Shown one piece after another: positions 61,177-64,000 of a stretch of 64,000 nt of DNA. The translations under genes and the position numbers were made by a program. The notes under the pieces are model-generated. The model ran no database searches. It was not told the DNA's origin and saw nothing but the letters and a program-made list of their open reading frames with translations. The stretch comes from Pseudomonas sp. BBP2017 (GTDB lineage Bacteria > Pseudomonadota > Gammaproteobacteria > Pseudomonadales > Pseudomonadaceae). Each line of letters opens with the position of its first letter. The stretch's first letter is position 1. The stretch lies in assembly GCF_003024385.1 (NCBI RefSeq), contig NZ_PVZN01000008.1, positions 62,001-126,000 on the forward strand, in the 5' to 3' direction.

Positions 61177-62106
61177 TCAGCGCCCCAACAGCCGCGCCAA
61201 CCCCTCGGCCATCGGCGTCGGCGCAGGGAAGTCAAAGCGCGCCAGCAAACGCTGATTGTTCGCCCGCGAATGACGGATATCACCGGAACGCGCCGGGCCA
61301 TGGCTGATTGCCGGTAAGTCACCGACCACCGATTTCAACGCGACCAGCAACTGGTTCAGTGACGTGGCCTGATTCAAGCCGATGTTCACCGCGCCCTCCT
61401 CGACCTGTTCCTGCTCCAAAGCCTGGACCATCACCTGAACCAGATCGCCAACATAGAGAAAGTCTCGGGTCTGCTCGCCGTCGCCGAACAGAGTGATCGG
61501 CTGCCCCTTCAAGGCACGCTCGCAGAAAATGCTGATCACTCCCGAATAAGGCGAGGAAGGATCCTGGCGTGGTCCGAAAATGTTGAAGAAACGGAACACC
61601 ACCGGCTCCAGGCCATGCTGGCGACGATAGAAATCCAGGTATTGCTCACTGGCCAGCTTGTCCACAGCATAGGGCGTGAGAGGCGCCTTGGGAGCATCTT
61701 CCTCGATCGCCAGGCCTTCGCCATTGTTGCCATAAACAGCCGCACTGGAAGCATACAACACACGCTTGATGCCATTGACGCGCATGGCCTCGCAAACATT
61801 CAAGGTGCCGATGAAGTTGCTCTGGTGAGTTTTCACCGGGTCGTCCACCGAGGCCTGCACCGAGGCCACAGCGGCCAGGTGCACAACAGCCTGGCACCCC
61901 GCTGCTGCTCGCTTGACCAGCTCGCCGTCGGCCACATCGCCTTCGATCAGCTCAAGCCTGGGGTTGTCCATTTTCAGGTTGCCGAGCTTGCCGGTGGACA
62001 GATCATCGAGGATCCGTACCGCGTAGCCTTTTGCCAGCAGCGCATCGCTCAGGTGAGAACCGATGAAGCCGGCGCCACCGGTGATCAGAATTGGGGCATC
62101 AGCCAT
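61177..62106 (-). CDS. NAD-dependent UDP-sugar epimerase/dehydratase (extended SDR)
   Basis: 309 residues: ILITGGAGFIGSHLSDALL at the N-terminus, catalytic Ser/Tyr/Lys as SSAAVYG and YAVDKLASE (YxxxK), and the RFFNIFGPRQDP motif typical of UDP-hexose 4-epimerases. The C-terminus has SGDIRHSRANNQRLLARFDF. Exact substrate unknown. The start at 62106 overlaps the RmlD-like gene upstream by 8 bases, and the open frame further upstream is in a different, non-genic context. Confidence 0.93.
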   Translation of the reverse strand: MADAPILITGGAGFIGSHLSDALLAKGYAVRILDDLSTGKLGNLKMDNPRLELIEGDVADGELVKRAAAGCQAVVHLAAVASVQASVDDPVKTHQSNFIGTLNVCEAMRVNGIKRVLYASSAAVYGNNGEGLAIEEDAPKAPLTPYAVDKLASEQYLDFYRRQHGLEPVVFRFFNIFGPRQDPSSPYSGVISIFCERALKGQPITLFGDGEQTRDFLYVGDLVQVMVQALEQEQVEEGAVNIGLNQATSLNQLLVALKSVVGDLPAISHGPARSGDIRHSRANNQRLLARFDFPAPTPMAEGLARLLGR

Positions 62107-62983
62107 GACGATAGAATCGATCCAGTAGAGGTGGCAAACCCGAGCGCCAGGCACGGGGTTTGATACCGAATGTGTGCAAGATTTTCTTGCAGGCCAGCAC
62201 TGCATGTTGCGGTTCTTCGCTGGCATCCGGACGTGCGGCATGGGCCTGCGCGGTCGGTGCGGTGACAGCCAGTGGGTGCAACTGCGCCGCTTCGGTGAGG
62301 ATAGCCTGACCGAGCGCCAGCGGCGTGGTGGCTTCGTTACCGGCGTAGTGGTACGTCCCCCACAGCGGTGCTGCGCAATCGAGCTGTTTGAGCACCGAGA
62401 GAATCACCCGTGCAGCATCGTCCACCGGGGTTGGATTGCCCCGGCGATCATCGGCCAGGAGCAACTCCTGCGGCTGTTCGGCCCGGGTCAGAAAGCGCCC
62501 GAGCACGCCATCGATGCTCTCGTCGAGCAACCAGCCAAAGCGCAGCAACACATGCTGCGGACAGGTCGCCCGTACGCTTTGCTCAATCCGCCACAGTGCC
62601 TGACCACGCACGCCCAGCGGCACCGGCTCATCCTTCTCGCTGTAGGCGGTGGCGCGCGAGCCATCGAACACCCGGTAACTCGAAGGCTGGACCAGAATGA
62701 TGTTGTGGTGTTGGCACAGCTCAGCCAGGCGCTCCACCGAGCGCTCCTGCTGGGCCAGGCGCTTTTCGCTGACAGACTCGGCCTGGAACCAGTCAAAGTA
62801 GTAGGCCAGATTCACCAACGCGTCGGGGCGGGTGTCGTCCAGCAACTGGGTCAGGCTGGCCGGGTCCCAGCCTTGCTCTGGCGGACGCGGTGCCAAAAAG
62901 CCGATATCTTCCTCGGCCCCGAGACGAATCAGCGCTTGCCCAAGGGCATTTCCACCACCCAACAGCATCAGGCGCATTCGCAT
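62099..62983 (-). CDS. RmlD-like sugar-nucleotide-binding protein, catalytic residues absent
   Basis: 294 residues. The fold is that of dTDP-4-dehydrorhamnose reductase: Gly-rich loop MLLGGGNALGQALI, PSSYRVFDGSRATAYSEKDEPVPLG in the place of STDYVFDG...PxNxYG, and RFGWLLD. Where RmlD has the active-site YGxxK, this reads GVRGQALWR (residues ~124-132), so Tyr and Lys are gone and the protein may only bind a nucleotide sugar or an epimerase partner. Overlap with the epimerase suggests a complex. No rhamnose genes adjoin. Confidence 0.88.
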   Translation of the reverse strand: MRMRLMLLGGGNALGQALIRLGAEEDIGFLAPRPPEQGWDPASLTQLLDDTRPDALVNLAYYFDWFQAESVSEKRLAQQERSVERLAELCQHHNIILVQPSSYRVFDGSRATAYSEKDEPVPLGVRGQALWRIEQSVRATCPQHVLLRFGWLLDESIDGVLGRFLTRAEQPQELLLADDRRGNPTPVDDAARVILSVLKQLDCAAPLWGTYHYAGNEATTPLALGQAILTEAAQLHPLAVTAPTAQAHAARPDASEEPQHAVLACKKILHTFGIKPRAWRSGLPPLLDRFYRHG

Positions 62984-63099
62984 AGAGTCAGCAGATCCGA
63001 TCAGATTGATTGAGGAAAGAGCACATTTTGCGTTTTCCGGCAGGGGAAGTCCAACGCTGGCCTAGCTGACGCCTTATCTACGCAAATCGGCAAACGGCC

Positions 63100-63105
63100 T
63101 ATAAT
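63100..63105 (+). promoter_or_regulatory. -10 box upstream of the alpha/beta hydrolase
   Basis: Exact TATAAT 42 bases before the ATG; the candidate -35 positions do not match well. Confidence 0.45.
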
Positions 63106-63146
63106 GCGCCCGACACGAGCATCCTCGGCTTCTCAAGGCGACGTCC

Positions 63147-63992
63147 ATGGAACTTGAAGCGGCTTCAGCACAACGTTCAACCTGGCAATACGATGAGCCC
63201 AGCCCTGGTGCTGAGCGGTTCATCACCGAAACCTTCGACAGCTATCAACAACAGGCCCGGCTACTGATCCCCGACCAAGAGCGTGCAGCGCCGCTGTTCG
63301 TTGTCGGTGGCGCACGCTCGGACTTCACTCGCCTCAATCCCCTGCTCTACCGGCTACAGGCATTAGGCATCGGCTCGCTGAGCGCCAACCTGTCCGGGCA
63401 CAGTCTTGCCAGCGAGCCGGGGGCGTTTGAGCCTTCATTGCGCACCAACCGTGAAGAAGCGCTGCGCTTTCACCAGCATATCGCAGCGCGTTGCCAGACC
63501 GTGATCGGTCATAGCCTGGGGGCTTCCATCGCTTTGAAGCTGGCGGCACAGCAACCGGCTGTGGATAAGTTGATCTTGATCTGCCCCGCTGTCTACCCCG
63601 ACAGCGCCCATGACGCCCCCTTCGGTCCCGCCTTCACAGCGGCAATCAGCAAACCCTATGGCTTTCTGGACTGCGACAGTTTCGAGTTCCTGCGCCGGTT
63701 CCACGGCCGGGTATTGCTGGTGATGGGTGAATTCGACGGGCTCAACTCCCAGACTCATGGCCAGGGTGCCGGTACATCAGCCGGCACCTTGTGGCTGGCA
63801 GGTGCCCAGCGCTACAGCCCGATCCCGGAAGAAGTCACCCGCTCGCTGCTCAAATCTGTGCCGCCTCCGCATCTGCAGTATCTGCTGCTCTCAAACTGCG
63901 ATCACGGCATCGCGGCACACTTGCGGGCAGCGCCGCTGGTGGCGGATCAGGTGGCGCAGACGGTAGCGGAGTTCATCTTCGACGGCAGTTGA
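63147..63992 (+). CDS. Alpha/beta hydrolase
   Basis: 281 residues: nucleophile elbow GHSLGASIALKLA, acid in VMGEFDGLN and His in SNCDHGIAAHL, i.e. a complete catalytic triad. No signal peptide is seen. Substrate unknown; the GGARSDFTRLNPLLYRLQALG oxyanion region is not diagnostic. Divergent from the RmlD-like gene. The gene ends 8 bases before the window edge, so its downstream neighbours are unseen. Confidence 0.87.
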   Translation: MELEAASAQRSTWQYDEPSPGAERFITETFDSYQQQARLLIPDQERAAPLFVVGGARSDFTRLNPLLYRLQALGIGSLSANLSGHSLASEPGAFEPSLRTNREEALRFHQHIAARCQTVIGHSLGASIALKLAAQQPAVDKLILICPAVYPDSAHDAPFGPAFTAAISKPYGFLDCDSFEFLRRFHGRVLLVMGEFDGLNSQTHGQGAGTSAGTLWLAGAQRYSPIPEEVTRSLLKSVPPPHLQYLLLSNCDHGIAAHLRAAPLVADQVAQTVAEFIFDGS

Positions 63993-64000
63993 TCATTCGA

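Noticed and set aside
1..64000. CRISPR array or tRNA/rRNA genes
   Set aside because: No evenly spaced direct repeats with unique spacers, no cloverleaf and no rRNA-like sequence were seen; the only frequent repeats are REP units.

Overview
The window looks like a stretch of chromosome from a fluorescent Pseudomonas of the P. putida type. The evidence is high-GC codon use, dense operons with ATGA or TGATG stop/start overlaps, six copies of the Pseudomonas REP hairpin (ATCGCGGGGCAAGCCCGC and its complement), and gene content and order that, from memory, match the PA3992-PA4069 part of P. aeruginosa and the PP_05xx part of P. putida. No tRNA, rRNA, CRISPR array, insertion sequence or prophage module is visible. 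Almost everything is ordinary core genome. The one accessory-looking block is about 33.3-40.6 kb.

Layout. 1-13.5 kb: cell-wall and housekeeping genes. These are a truncated lytic transglycosylase, an LD-carboxypeptidase, and a minus-strand run proA-nadD-rsfS-rlmH-mrdA-rodA-mltB-rlpA-dacA-ybeD-lipB-lipA that joins wall elongation, NAD and proline synthesis, ribosome factors and lipoylation. 13.7-22.8 kb: mpg, a DedA-PAP2 fusion, the lon-domain/cidB/cidA group, a MaoC hydratase, a MORN-repeat plus caspase-like (C13) lipoprotein, and mpl-ubiX-yceK. 22.9-30.5 kb: a complete minimal ethanolamine pathway. It has an EatR/AcoR-type sigma-54 activator, its divergent target exaC behind a good -24/-12 promoter, a permease, and eutBC without microcompartment genes. 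30.5-33.3 kb: a GNAT acetyltransferase, DedA, MtfA and ppa.

33.3-40.6 kb is the variable block between ppa and xseB. It holds a DUF3077/DUF6124 pair behind a strongly structured RNA leader, an XRE regulator whose S24-like domain appears to have lost its catalytic dyad, rtcB without rtcA or rtcR, an unexplained set of hairpins, and an MBOAT plus two SGNH proteins that look like an O-acetylation machine. 40.7-47.7 kb: xseB-ispA-dxs, then vitamin B12 uptake (btuB, btuF) and ribA. 47.7-54.5 kb: the nrdR-ribD-ribE-ribBA-ribH-nusB-thiL-pgpA cluster. 54.6-64 kb: a YbaY-type lipoprotein, a methyltransferase, thioredoxin-like ybbN, a Zur-box operon (His-rich protein, ABC ATPase, permease, DUF3299), an OprG/OmpW porin, an overlapping epimerase/RmlD-like pair and an alpha/beta hydrolase.

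Links: EutBC needs adenosylcobalamin, which fits the nearby btuB/btuF uptake genes. ExaC disposes of the acetaldehyde EutBC makes. RibA supplies the GTP cyclohydrolase II activity that the degenerate C-terminal half of RibBA appears to lack. The most promising unexplained items are the bistable RNA leader at about 33.97-34.10 kb, a Crc/Hfq-type motif at the start of the ethanolamine regulator, the MORN-C13 lipoprotein, and the hairpin array at about 36.7 kb.
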